From a virus: 20,097 nt of DNA. Shown here piece by piece: positions 6,614 to 14,859 of this stretch. The notes under the pieces are model-generated. The model saw only the letters and a program-made list of their open reading frames with translations, searched no databases and had not been told where the DNA came from. The stretch is taken from positions 1-20,097 of IMG/VR virus record IMGVR_UViG_3300023174_000769. One strand, given 5' to 3'. Within the stretch, counting starts at the first letter, position 1; every line of letters starts with the position of its first letter. A program made the position numbers and the translations under genes.

Positions 6614-8932
6614 ATGACAGCAATTCAAGTAACAAAAAGAAGCGGTAAAAAAGAACCTTTAACAATTGAAAAGTGGCAAGCACAAATAACAAAAGTATGT
6701 AACGGTACAGCAGATGTAAGTCAGAGTATGATCGAGATCAAAGCTCAACCCCATTTTTATAACGGGATGAGCACCAGGGAGATTGATGAAATCACTCTAA
6801 GGGCTATTGTTGATTTGATTGACGTGGAACATAATCCAGATGTTGGCCATGTGAACTATCAATATGTGGCCGGTAAACAGAGATTAAGCATGTTGCGTAA
6901 AGATGTATACGGAAATTATGAAGTTCCGCACTTATACAGCATTGTAAAGAAAAATGTAGAGATTGGTCTATATACGCCGGAACTACTAACATGGTATTCG
7001 GAAGAAGAATGGAATCGCATGAACGACATGCTGGATCATTCCAAGGATGAACAATACTCTTACGCAGCCGTCGAACAACTGATCGAAAAGTATTTGGTAC
7101 GTAATCGTAGTACGAAAGAAATTTATGAAACTCCGCAAATTAGGTATATGATTGCCGCGGCTACAGTGTTTCATAAAGAAGAACCCAACAGTGCAAGAAT
7201 GCGTTACATCAAGGAATATTACAATGCAGCATCAGACGGACTCTTCACTTTGGCAACGCCCGTTCTTGCAGGTCTTGGCACACCCACTAAGCAGTTTAGT
7301 AGTTGTGTTCTTATTCGCTCGGATGATGATCTGGACAGTATTTTCGCGTCCGGAGAAATGATGGCCAAGTATGCCAGCAAACGTGCTGGTATTGGTTTAG
7401 AAATTGGCCGCTTACGTCCATTGGGCTCACCCATACGTGGCGGCGAAATCATGCACACTGGTATGATACCATTTTTAAAGAAATGGTTTGGAGATTTGAG
7501 ATCATGCAGTCAAGGAGGAATTAGAAATGCTAGTGCAACTGTGTTTTATCCCATATGGCATCATCAGTTCGATGACCTCATTGTGCTCAAGAACAATCAA
7601 GGAACAGAAGAAACCCGTGTCCGACACATGGACTATGGGGTTGTGCTTAGTGCTTTTTTCTGGCGTAGATTTAAAAACAAACAAGATATCACGTTCTTTG
7701 ACCCTAACGAGGTGCCGGATCTATATGAAGCATTCTACCGAGACTCGACACTTTTTGAAGAACTGTATGTGGCTTATGAAAAACGATCTGACCTACGCAA
7801 GAAGACTATTTCCGCGGAAGAAGCGTTCAAGGGAGGCATTCTTAAAGAGCGAACAGACACAGGTCGTATATATCTAGTGTTCATTGACAATGTCATGAAC
7901 CAAGGTCCGTTCGACCCAGAGTACCATACCATTTATCAGAGTAACCTTTGTTGTGAAATACTTTTACCTACTAGGTCTTTTAAGCGTCTCGATGATGCTG
8001 ATGGCCGCATCGCTTTATGCACTCTTGGTTCTATCAACTGGGGAGCCTTCCGTAATCCTGAAGATATGCGCAGGGCTTGTCGCATTCTACATAGAAGCCT
8101 CAATAATATATTGGACTATCAAGATTTCTTATCAATTCAGTCAAAGTTAAGCAATGATGAAATTCGTCCTCTGGGCATTGGCATCACTAACTTGGCCTAC
8201 TGGCACGCCAAGAGAGGTCTCCAGTACGGTGAGAAGGATGCCCTAGCAGAAGTCAAGTCTTGGCAAGAACATCAAAGTTTTTACCTAACTGAAATGTCAG
8301 TTGAGCTGGCAGAAGAACGCGGCAAGTGTTTGGGATCAGATCAAACACGTTACGGCCAAGGCGTATTTCCGTGGGAATTACGTGCTACCGGCGTTAACGA
8401 ACTTGCAGATTTTACTCCTGAGCTTGACTGGGAAACACTGCGTACCAAGATGATCAAGCACGGTGTACGAAATGCCACTAATGGCGCTGTTGCTCCAGTG
8501 GAATCCAGTAGTGTTGTTATCAATTCGACCAATGGTATTGAAATGCCAATGAGTTTGATATCTGTTAAAGAATCAAAAGCAGGATCCTTTATTCAAGTGG
8601 TTCCTGAATATCACAAATTGAAGAACAAGTATCAACTTATGTGGGAACAGAAAGACTGCGAAGGTTATATCAAAACAGCGGCAGTTATTGCTGCTTATAC
8701 TGATCAAAGTATTAGCACTAACACATTCTATAATCCAGCGCACTTTCCTGGACGCAAAGTGCCAACTACCATAATTGCCAAGAACCTAATGCAAGCACAC
8801 ATGTGGGGATTGAAGACGTTCTACTACAGTTTAATTAATAAAAAAGGTAGCAAGTCGGAGGAAGACATTCCAGAACCACTTGAAGAAATCAACTTCGACA
8901 ATGTCGAAGATTGCGAAGCCTGCAAACTTTAA
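6614..8932 (+). CDS. nrdA: Class Ia ribonucleoside-diphosphate reductase, alpha subunit NrdA
   Basis: This 772-residue protein (E. coli NrdA has 761) reduces ribonucleoside diphosphates to deoxy forms. Residues 1-95 form an ATP-cone allosteric domain (IQVTKRSGKKEPLTIEKWQA, STREIDEITLRAIVDLI), so activity control by ATP/dATP may be kept. Active-site residues are all visible: Cys231 (FSSCVLI), Asn444, Cys446 and Glu448 (NLCCEIL), Cys469 (ALCTLGS), and Tyr737-Tyr738 on the radical path (TFYYS). The C-terminal shuttle is CEAC (Cys767, Cys770), which glutaredoxin would reduce. AAAGAGAA at 6598-6605 lies 8 bases before the ATG. The beta subunit NrdB is not adjacent: a desaturase gene lies between them. 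Together with nrdB and the glutaredoxin it forms a phage dNTP supply module. Confidence 0.98.
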   Translation: MTAIQVTKRSGKKEPLTIEKWQAQITKVCNGTADVSQSMIEIKAQPHFYNGMSTREIDEITLRAIVDLIDVEHNPDVGHVNYQYVAGKQRLSMLRKDVYGNYEVPHLYSIVKKNVEIGLYTPELLTWYSEEEWNRMNDMLDHSKDEQYSYAAVEQLIEKYLVRNRSTKEIYETPQIRYMIAAATVFHKEEPNSARMRYIKEYYNAASDGLFTLATPVLAGLGTPTKQFSSCVLIRSDDDLDSIFASGEMMAKYASKRAGIGLEIGRLRPLGSPIRGGEIMHTGMIPFLKKWFGDLRSCSQGGIRNASATVFYPIWHHQFDDLIVLKNNQGTEETRVRHMDYGVVLSAFFWRRFKNKQDITFFDPNEVPDLYEAFYRDSTLFEELYVAYEKRSDLRKKTISAEEAFKGGILKERTDTGRIYLVFIDNVMNQGPFDPEYHTIYQSNLCCEILLPTRSFKRLDDADGRIALCTLGSINWGAFRNPEDMRRACRILHRSLNNILDYQDFLSIQSKLSNDEIRPLGIGITNLAYWHAKRGLQYGEKDALAEVKSWQEHQSFYLTEMSVELAEERGKCLGSDQTRYGQGVFPWELRATGVNELADFTPELDWETLRTKMIKHGVRNATNGAVAPVESSSVVINSTNGIEMPMSLISVKESKAGSFIQVVPEYHKLKNKYQLMWEQKDCEGYIKTAAVIAAYTDQSISTNTFYNPAHFPGRKVPTTIIAKNLMQAHMWGLKTFYYSLINKKGSKSEEDIPEPLEEINFDNVEDCEACKL

Positions 8933-8940
8933 AGGTAATC

Positions 8941-9675
8941 ATGATGCTTGAGTGGTATTGGTATTTTGTTTTTTATCTATTGCTGTTTCATATTAAATGC
9001 ACAGTACACACTATCTATGTGCATAGAACTGTTGGACACGGCCACTTTATAGTATCTAAACCACTTGAATACTTTTTTAGATTCATACTATGGACAGGTA
9101 GTCAGGCTGGTCCTCGATGGGCAGAAACGTATGCTAGTAGACACAGAAAACATCACGTTACCAGTGATTCGGATCAGGATCCACACAGTCCCTACAATAT
9201 GACTTTTCAAGAAATGTGTACCAACTGGAAAGTGGATCCATTGGATGCTGATCGTTATTGTCCAGAAATTAAAACTCCCGATGATTGGATGCAAAAAACC
9301 TTACATGAAAAATATAATAATCTTGGCCCATGGGCCATACACATTTTGTCTTTGATATTGTTCGGCCCAATTGGTTTTATCTTGTCTGTGATAATGAGAT
9401 ATATTACCAAGGACTGGTTGTCTATATTTGTTGGAAATTATATAAATCATAAATTTGGTTTCGACTATGCGGGTCATCGTCATCCAACAGACAAATCCAA
9501 AAATGTGTTTCCTTTGGGTCTGCTATTGGCAGGGGAAGAATTGCACAACAATCATCACAATTATCCCAAAGAACCCAATTTTAGAAGATTTTGGTTTGAA
9601 GTTGACTTGGGGTACGTGTATGCTAAAATACTGTCCTACATGGGATTATTAAAAATTAAGAAAGAAATCAAATGA
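8941..9675 (+). CDS. Membrane fatty acid desaturase (acyl-CoA/acyl-lipid type)
   Basis: This 244-residue protein starts at the ATG at 8941 (a second ATG follows at once); AAAGG at 8931-8935 is its ribosome site. The three histidine boxes of membrane di-iron desaturases are present: HRTVGH (His28-His33), HRKHH (68-72) and HNNHH (202-206), plus GHRH at 178-181. Hydrophobic segments occur at about 5-25, 40-57 and 135-165. The family introduces a double bond into fatty acyl chains, usually at position 9, using O2 and an electron donor. It is shorter than cellular enzymes of about 300 residues, but no motif is missing. It lies between nrdA (8-base gap) and nrdB (ATGA overlap), so it is expressed with the reductase. 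It probably alters host membrane fluidity or lipid supply during infection. Confidence 0.92.
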   Translation: MMLEWYWYFVFYLLLFHIKCTVHTIYVHRTVGHGHFIVSKPLEYFFRFILWTGSQAGPRWAETYASRHRKHHVTSDSDQDPHSPYNMTFQEMCTNWKVDPLDADRYCPEIKTPDDWMQKTLHEKYNNLGPWAIHILSLILFGPIGFILSVIMRYITKDWLSIFVGNYINHKFGFDYAGHRHPTDKSKNVFPLGLLLAGEELHNNHHNYPKEPNFRRFWFEVDLGYVYAKILSYMGLLKIKKEIK

Positions 9676-10772
9676 GTGACGCACAATATAATTTAACAAC
9701 AAAGACAGACTATTTGAATCGTAAAATGTTTCTGGATCCAGCTGGTCCTGTCACTATCCAACGATTTGAAGAAGTCAAATACAAAAAGATTGCAGACTAT
9801 GATGCAACTGCACAGGGATTCTTCTGGCGCCCAGAGGAAGTTAGCTTAACTAAAGACAGCAATGACTTTAAAGAAGCAAGTGAAGCAGTCAAACACATCT
9901 TTACTAGTAACCTATTGCGTCAAACAGCATTGGACAGTTTACAAGGCCGCGGCCCCACACAGGTTTTCTCGCCTGTATGTAGTATTCCAGAACTAGAAGC
10001 ATTGATGTACAACTGGGGATTCTTTGAAACAAACATTCACAGCAAGAGCTACAGCCATATTATTCGTAATATCTACAACGTGCCTAAAGAAGTGTTTAAT
10101 ACCATTCACGACACACAAGAGATCGTGGGCATGGCATCAAGTATTGGAAAGTACTACGATCAACTACACCGGATCAACTGCCATAAAGAAGTAGGTGGCC
10201 AGTATTCTGAAGAAGCACACATTCGAGCCATCTATCTAGCCCTACATGCCAGCTATGCGCTAGAAGCTTTCCGATTTATGGTATCATTTGCTACAAGTCT
10301 GGCAATGGTAGAAAACAAGATCTTTATTGGTAATGGAAACATTATCAGTTTGATTCTACAAGACGAACTACTGCACAAAGGATGGACAGCTTTCTTGATT
10401 AATCAAGTGGTCAAAGAAGACCCACGTTTTGCTCAAGCAGCCAAAGAGTGCGAAGCAGAAGTAATTCAAATTTACAAAGACGTTATTGCTGAGGAAAAAG
10501 CGTGGGCGGACTATTTGTTCCAAAAGGGTCCTGTGATTGGATTGAACGCTAATATTTTGAAAGATTTTGTGGATTACACCGCAGTGGGTGCTCTTAAAGA
10601 TATTGGCATTAAGTATTGGACTGCATCGCCCAAGACCACACCCATTCCATGGTTCAACAAGCACAGTGATACTAGTAAGAAACAAACTGCCCTACAAGAA
10701 AGCGAAAGCACAAATTATGTTATTGGTGTAATGAATGAAATGCTAGACTACGATGCGTTACCTCAGATTTAA
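9672..10772 (+). CDS. nrdB: Class Ia ribonucleoside-diphosphate reductase, beta subunit NrdB
   Basis: This 366-residue protein carries the di-iron centre and tyrosyl radical for NrdA. Ligands can be placed against E. coli NrdB: Asp88 (ALDSLQGR), Glu119, His123, Glu198 (LEAFRF), Glu232 and His235 (DELLH). The radical tyrosine is Tyr127 (SKSYSH), and FFWRPEEV holds the Trp of the radical path. The C-terminal tail YVIGVMNEMLDYDALPQI is the type that docks NrdB on NrdA. One oddity: the first Glu and His ligands are in ETNIH, one residue further apart than the ETIH of E. coli. The start overlaps the desaturase stop (ATGA). Glutaredoxin follows after 65 bases. Confidence 0.97.
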   Translation: MSDAQYNLTTKTDYLNRKMFLDPAGPVTIQRFEEVKYKKIADYDATAQGFFWRPEEVSLTKDSNDFKEASEAVKHIFTSNLLRQTALDSLQGRGPTQVFSPVCSIPELEALMYNWGFFETNIHSKSYSHIIRNIYNVPKEVFNTIHDTQEIVGMASSIGKYYDQLHRINCHKEVGGQYSEEAHIRAIYLALHASYALEAFRFMVSFATSLAMVENKIFIGNGNIISLILQDELLHKGWTAFLINQVVKEDPRFAQAAKECEAEVIQIYKDVIAEEKAWADYLFQKGPVIGLNANILKDFVDYTAVGALKDIGIKYWTASPKTTPIPWFNKHSDTSKKQTALQESESTNYVIGVMNEMLDYDALPQI

Positions 10773-10807
10773 TTTCCAACAAGAAATCAAATGCCAGGTG
10801 TAAAAAC

Positions 10808-10818
10808 TGGTATATAAT
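10808..10818 (+). promoter_or_regulatory. Possible promoter (extended -10 type) before glutaredoxin
   Basis: TGGTATATAAT contains TATAAT at 10813-10818 and a TGn-TATATA arrangement at 10808-10816. No good -35 hexamer is seen 16 to 18 bases upstream. It lies in the only gap of the reductase block, 20 bases before the start at 10838, with AAAGG at 10824-10828 as ribosome site. Confidence 0.4.
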
Positions 10819-10837
10819 AAACTAAAGGAAATAAAAC

Positions 10838-11089
10838 ATGTTAACAGTGTATAGTAAAGACAACTGCCCGTTTTGTGTACAGGCAAAAAACTTATTAAAA
10901 CTCAAAGGATTTGAGTTTGAAGAAATTAATATTTCACAACAACCAGAAGCTCGAGAGTTTATCATGAGCGAAGGACACAGAACAGTGCCACAAATTTACC
11001 AGGACGGTAAATTGTTTGTGGAAGGCGGATTCCAAGGTCTATCAAAACTAACTGAAGATCAACTAAAGGAAAAACTAAATGCTATTTGA
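10838..11089 (+). CDS. Glutaredoxin (dithiol)
   Basis: This 83-residue protein has the thioredoxin fold of short glutaredoxins: beta strand MLTVYSK, active site CPFC (Cys10, Cys13), cis-proline motif TVPQIY (Pro51) and the GG turn at 63-64. Dithiol glutaredoxins pass electrons from glutathione to ribonucleotide reductase. The position right after nrdB and the CEAC tail of NrdA make that the likely role. Because the same phage has iscU and iscA, a part in Fe-S transfer is possible but less likely for a CPFC type than for a monothiol CGFS type. The stop overlaps the next start by 11 bases. Confidence 0.95.
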   Translation: MLTVYSKDNCPFCVQAKNLLKLKGFEFEEINISQQPEAREFIMSEGHRTVPQIYQDGKLFVEGGFQGLSKLTEDQLKEKLNAI

Positions 11090-11387
11090 TACCAGCTATA
11101 AATCAAATGAAATTGTTTGCTTTAAATTAGTGAACGGCGACGAAATTGTTGCAAAAATTGTAGAACAAACTGCAACTGGCTGGAAAATTAATAAGCCATG
11201 TACAGTGGTTCCCAGTCATCAGGGGTTGGGGTTAGTGCAGACTCTGTTTTCGGCGGATATAAATAAAAATGTAGAGTTAAAATCAGAACATGTAATGATG
11301 CATTCTGTCACTCTGAAAGCATTAGAGGATCATTATATCACAACCACAACAGGTATTTCTGTGGGTAACGGTTCCATTATTACATAA
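11079..11387 (+). CDS. Small phage protein, possibly Sm-like barrel
   Basis: This is a 102-residue protein. The N-terminal segment IVCFKLVNGDEIVAKIVEQT, then GWKINKPCTVV, has the strand-turn-strand pattern and NGDEI turn of small Sm-like or beta-barrel proteins found in aquatic myoviruses. The C-terminal half contains EHVMMHSVTLKALEDHYITT and ends in a Gly/Ser/Thr tail. Function is unknown to me. It starts within the glutaredoxin gene, so it is translated from the same message. A perfect T4-type late box (TATAAATA) is embedded in its coding sequence at 11258-11265, probably for the genes downstream. Confidence 0.7.
   Translation: MLFDTSYKSNEIVCFKLVNGDEIVAKIVEQTATGWKINKPCTVVPSHQGLGLVQTLFSADINKNVELKSEHVMMHSVTLKALEDHYITTTTGISVGNGSIIT
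11258..11265 (+). promoter_or_regulatory. Late promoter box TATAAATA inside a gene
   Basis: This is a perfect match to the T4 late promoter octamer, lying within the coding sequence of 11079-11387 and 139 bases before the PAAR gene start at 11397. Late promoters inside upstream genes are usual in T4. It would let the spike and virion genes 11397-14143 be expressed apart from the early reductase block. Confidence 0.45.
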
Positions 11388-11396
11388 GGAAAACAC

Positions 11397-11687
11397 ATGG
11401 CGGGCGGAGTCACACGAGAAGGCGATCTATTTGGAGCGGGCGGTATAGTGTTTGGAAACAGTGCAAGTAATGTAACTGTGGACGGTCGTCCAGTGGCCTT
11501 GACCGGTAGTTTTTATACGCCTCATATTTTATGTAGTCCAAAAAGTCCTCTACACTGTTTTGGCATAATCAGTAGCAGTGTGAGCAAAGTATTGGTTAAT
11601 GGTGCTCCTCCATTGATACAAGGCAGCAAAGGCCTATGCGGTCATACTGTGTCGGGCGGAAGCAGTTCTGTGGTGATTTTGGGATAA
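11397..11687 (+). CDS. PAAR-type spike tip protein
   Basis: This 96-residue protein is rich in Gly, Ser and Val with repeated short strands: GGIVFGNSASNVTVDGRPVA, HILCSPKSPLHCF, SSVSKVLVNGAPPLIQGSKG and a final Val-rich strand. This is the pattern of PAAR proteins, whose cone caps the central spike of contractile tails (gp5.4 in T4) and whose His/Cys residues hold a metal at the tip; His23-type spacing varies, but the HILC, LHCF and GHT residues could serve. It implies a contractile-tail phage. AAGGA at 11386-11390 lies 6 bases before the ATG. It is followed closely by two virion-type genes that may be baseplate parts. Confidence 0.85.
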   Translation: MAGGVTREGDLFGAGGIVFGNSASNVTVDGRPVALTGSFYTPHILCSPKSPLHCFGIISSSVSKVLVNGAPPLIQGSKGLCGHTVSGGSSSVVILG

Positions 11688-11690
11688 TCA

Positions 11691-12272
11691 ATGAGAGTAC
11701 CATCAACGTATGCCAATGTAAGTCCGGGAATACAAACATCTGGACTAACACCATTACAAATTGCATTAGTCAACACCATGACCGCAGCACCAGTTAATGC
11801 CAGCAATAGCCCTATTCTTATCAATAAAGCATTTATTAATACCATGAACGCTTACGCAGACTCAGGAGTCCTAAGCCCAACACCATATGATTCTCGTACA
11901 AGCACATTAGTTGATATTAATAGTTTGCCGGGTTATAGCTACGTGACAGAAGGTGACGCTGTTTATCTGTATCGTCGTGCCGAAGACTGTGGCGAACAAG
12001 AAAATAGAGTGGAAAAGGTTTTAATAGGCAACCTGACAGTATTGTCTCAGCAGCTGGGTAAAATCTTATACACCTATTATGGTAGTTTAATTAGAGGCGG
12101 CTCAGTATCCAGTGGTGCAGGCGGCCCGTACGGCACAGGCGGGTTACTAAGTCCTTATCCCGGATCCGACGGTAGCACATACAACACAGACACCATCACT
12201 GGCACATTTGACGATTTTCAAGGCAATGCCGTTGCTTCAACTGCACCTGCGCCCCGAGGAGGCATAGCATGA
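11691..12272 (+). CDS. Virion-type protein, probably baseplate-associated
   Basis: This is a 193-residue protein. The N-terminal half is Asn/Thr/Ala-rich with TPLQIALVNTMTAAPVNASN and AFINTMNAYADSG; the middle holds YSYVTEGDAVYLYRRAEDC and an amphipathic helix ENRVEKVLIGNLTVLSQQL; the C-terminus is a Gly/Ser/Thr-rich low-complexity tail (SVSSGAGGPYGTGG). No named family is recognised. It lies 3 bases after the PAAR gene and overlaps the next gene by an ATGA, so it is translated with spike and large virion proteins. A baseplate or tail role is inferred from that context. Confidence 0.75.
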   Translation: MRVPSTYANVSPGIQTSGLTPLQIALVNTMTAAPVNASNSPILINKAFINTMNAYADSGVLSPTPYDSRTSTLVDINSLPGYSYVTEGDAVYLYRRAEDCGEQENRVEKVLIGNLTVLSQQLGKILYTYYGSLIRGGSVSSGAGGPYGTGGLLSPYPGSDGSTYNTDTITGTFDDFQGNAVASTAPAPRGGIA

Positions 12273-14143
12273 GTGATAATGTAATCGATGCTCGTTATGT
12301 TGGCGGAGCGAAAGTAAATACTTACATTTCAGTGCCCACCGGTCAAGTCGACGCAGAAGGTGCATCAGGCACCATTACCATTTACTTGCCTCAGAATTTT
12401 GATGTACCTAGTCAAGCAGGCGTGTACTCGGGAAGTCTGAGTAGTTTAGGTAACATGGTAGCCATGCAGTTAAACACTGAGGGCTATTTGTTTTATGATG
12501 CTATTTCCGGGGAGCTCGCAGACCCAACTAAAACAAATTTTGGATTCTCGTACAAACAAAATATCGACATCCAAGTAAAACCATACCTGTTGGGGTATTT
12601 TAGACAATATTGGAAAAATCCCGCGGGCAGTACATTTGGAGCAGATAGTCCCATACCCGCACTTACAGGCGTGATGCCTGCAACCAGTGAGTTTGTTGAC
12701 GTTCAAGGGAATTTTTTATTCTATGTGGACCAACAAATGTGTCGTTTGACAGGTGGTGGTGGGGGATTCAACTTTGATTATTTCTACAGTGCATTTAGTC
12801 AGTTGCTAGGCTGGGTAGACACCAGTAACAAATATATACTAGCACTAAAACAAATAGAACAAAGAAATTTAGAATATTACGGATTTAAAAATTATAATCA
12901 ATATGTCACACAGGGATTGACCAAGTATCAAACTGGTCAGTCATTGAGGAAATGTTTAAGTAACATAGGTAAGTTAACACAGACCATCGGCCAAGGCCAT
13001 TTCGGTACACCTGGCGCCGTTGCCAAGTCATTGATTGATAACAATTTGGGATATATCGGCGACTTGAGTCAAAAGCTGTATTTGTCCGGAGTTGTGTATG
13101 ACGATATCTACAATCCAGACTACAAAATATATATCACTAACATTTTACAGTCTATTACTGATCCCGCTGATTTAGAAGTCATACAAGACACGTTGGAAAG
13201 TAAATGTGTAATCTTGAGAAGTCTGATGGATTACACTTCGTTAGAAGCAGCAAGCGGATTACAGAATGATAGTGAATTTGCAAACCTTGAAGAAGTGGGC
13301 AAAGATTTATATTTGAAGTTTCCTAATGCAGAATTTGTTGATGGTAACAGCCTTGTGCGCTTGATCAATGACATTGAAGGAATTTCCGGAAGCTCGGTGG
13401 AGAACGTGGCTGGCACAGACACATTGCTGTCCCCCGGTATCATCGAATCCTTTAAAAACTTTTTACCATTGGCGCAAGGGGACGACCCTATTACCGTAAT
13501 GAATGTCATTGGTACTCCGTCGGGCTATCTAAACGATTACATGCAAAAAGTAGTCCAAGGAATAGACGAGTTAGCCAAAACATCTTACGGTCAGCAAATT
13601 GCCAATGCCCTCATGGAGATCAGTAGAACAGGTGCAGGTATTGCGTTAAACTCTGCCGAACAACGTGCATTTGAACGTTATGTGCCTGTACCTCCACCCG
13701 TATACTCTTCGGACGAATCTGGGACATCGTTGGTATCCGCGGGCGGTCCAGGCTATTGGGTGGTACAATGCAACCAAAAAAAGCAAGCCTACTATGACTT
13801 GTTAAACACAGTAGTCGCAGACAAGAGTGGAAACATTCCTGCAATCATTGAAAAAATTAACAACAATTACCTCGAAGCCTGCAGACTGCTACAAACCGAA
13901 ATTAAAAATTATGCCAAAGCAAACATTAGGGTTGAACCATATGCGTTCAACGGACAAATTTTTAGCTTCGTGGAAAACTTATCGGGACTAGCAGTGGACT
14001 CCGGAAACATCGGCACAGCCTACATGTTGTACAACATGGCTCAAGATAATGACGCTGGCAACTTGTTAAAAACCGTAATTGTCCAAGCAAGAAACGATCA
14101 GAGTCTCGTGGATGCCGGAGTCAAATTAAACGGCCCAGTTTGA
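12269..14143 (+). CDS. Large virion-type protein of unknown function
   Basis: This 624-residue protein is the largest complete unrecognised gene here. Residues about 1-150 are beta-rich (VNTYISVPTGQVDAEG, SGTITIYLPQNFDVPS), a Gly run (TGGGGGF, near 165) marks a linker, and residues about 170-620 are mostly helical with NLEYYGFKNYNQYV and a GTPSGYLNDYMQKVV region. Length and layout suggest a baseplate, wedge or ejected protein. No lysozyme-type catalytic signature is visible. The ribosome site GAGGAGG (12256-12262) before the ATG is the best in the window, and the start overlaps the upstream stop (ATGA). The unit 11397-14143 ends just before a promoter region. Confidence 0.8.
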   Translation: MSDNVIDARYVGGAKVNTYISVPTGQVDAEGASGTITIYLPQNFDVPSQAGVYSGSLSSLGNMVAMQLNTEGYLFYDAISGELADPTKTNFGFSYKQNIDIQVKPYLLGYFRQYWKNPAGSTFGADSPIPALTGVMPATSEFVDVQGNFLFYVDQQMCRLTGGGGGFNFDYFYSAFSQLLGWVDTSNKYILALKQIEQRNLEYYGFKNYNQYVTQGLTKYQTGQSLRKCLSNIGKLTQTIGQGHFGTPGAVAKSLIDNNLGYIGDLSQKLYLSGVVYDDIYNPDYKIYITNILQSITDPADLEVIQDTLESKCVILRSLMDYTSLEAASGLQNDSEFANLEEVGKDLYLKFPNAEFVDGNSLVRLINDIEGISGSSVENVAGTDTLLSPGIIESFKNFLPLAQGDDPITVMNVIGTPSGYLNDYMQKVVQGIDELAKTSYGQQIANALMEISRTGAGIALNSAEQRAFERYVPVPPPVYSSDESGTSLVSAGGPGYWVVQCNQKKQAYYDLLNTVVADKSGNIPAIIEKINNNYLEACRLLQTEIKNYAKANIRVEPYAFNGQIFSFVENLSGLAVDSGNIGTAYMLYNMAQDNDAGNLLKTVIVQARNDQSLVDAGVKLNGPV

Positions 14144-14161
14144 GTAAACTGCTCGTATTAC

Positions 14162-14190
14162 TTGATTTTTTATCTAAATTCTTGTATAAT
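14162..14190 (+). promoter_or_regulatory. Sigma70-like promoter before the cell wall hydrolase
   Basis: TTGATT (14162-14167) and TATAAT (14185-14190) are separated by exactly 17 bases. The remaining leader to 14276 contains ATTAGGTA twice (14201-14208 and 14234-14241, 33 bases apart) and a small hairpin TAAAGT/ACTTTA (14207-14222). The ribosome site AAGGAG (14264-14269) is 7 bases from the ATG at 14277. The 133-base gap 14144-14276 holds no open reading frame. Confidence 0.65.
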
Positions 14191-14276
14191 ACACTACTTT
14201 ATTAGGTAAAGTAGGCACTTTATACTGATTTTCATTAGGTATATAAACTTACACTCTTGAAGAAAGGAGAAGATAT

Positions 14277-14858
14277 ATGGCAACATTAGACGCTATATCA
14301 AATCACTACTATAGTAGAGTGATAGCAGTAACCCAGGCATTACTAATTGCACTGGCACTAATCTTGGCAACAACTTTGGTGGTTTCAATCACCAAGAACA
14401 AACTGAATAACTTGCGGGAGGGATTGGCCTTGCAAGACGCATTTGAAATCTCAACGACCGACAAATTAAAACAACTGGATTGTTTGACCAAAAATATCTA
14501 CTGGGAAGCCGCTAGCGAACCGTTTGAGGGTAAAGTGGCAGTGGCGCAAGTTACTATGAACAGAGTTGCATCTGGAAATTTCGGCAGCGGAGTTTGTGGC
14601 GTGGTTCATCAAAAAAATGTATTTTATCAAAAAGTGGTTTGCCAATTTAGTTGGGTTTGTGAAACTACACATAAGATTAAACCTGTACATCCAACCATGT
14701 ATGCAGAAAGTCAGGAAGTGGCCAAAAAAGTTTTATTTGAAAACTTTAGATTGCCTGGATTAAAAAATGCGTTATACTATCATGCAACTTATGTAAACCC
14801 TGGATGGCGCAAACAAAAAATTGCTCAAATTGGACAACACATTTTTTACAAGGATTGA
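14277..14858 (+). CDS. Cell wall hydrolase, SleB type, membrane-anchored (endolysin candidate)
   Basis: This is a 193-residue protein. A hydrophobic helix at about 15-38 (VIAVTQALLIALALILATTL) without a clear cleavage site acts as a signal-anchor, as in SAR endolysins. Residues about 68-190 match the SleB/CwlJ hydrolase domain: CLTKNIYWEAASEPFEGKVA with catalytic Glu77, AQVTMNRVASGNFG, VCQFSWVC, and the C-terminal LYYHATYVNPGW. The family cleaves peptidoglycan glycan strands (lytic transglycosylase-like). In a phage this would be the endolysin or a late peptidoglycan enzyme. It has its own sigma70-like promoter and strong ribosome site. The three-helix protein that follows 1 base later is a holin candidate. 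Confidence 0.88.
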   Translation: MATLDAISNHYYSRVIAVTQALLIALALILATTLVVSITKNKLNNLREGLALQDAFEISTTDKLKQLDCLTKNIYWEAASEPFEGKVAVAQVTMNRVASGNFGSGVCGVVHQKNVFYQKVVCQFSWVCETTHKIKPVHPTMYAESQEVAKKVLFENFRLPGLKNALYYHATYVNPGWRKQKIAQIGQHIFYKD

Positions 14859-14859
14859 C

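Noticed and set aside
8911-8940. Longer desaturase start at TTG 8911
   Set aside because: It would overlap the end of nrdA, while AAAGG at 8931-8935 is well placed for the ATG at 8941.
12314-12321. GTAAATAC within the large virion gene as another late promoter
   Set aside because: It lies 45 bases inside a coding region with no gene start downstream for nearly 2 kb; likely chance.
14136-14151. Hairpin CAGTTT-GAGT-AAACTG as a terminator after the large virion gene
   Set aside because: The stem is only 6 bp and AT-rich, and the T-run begins 14 bases later within the -35 region of the next promoter.
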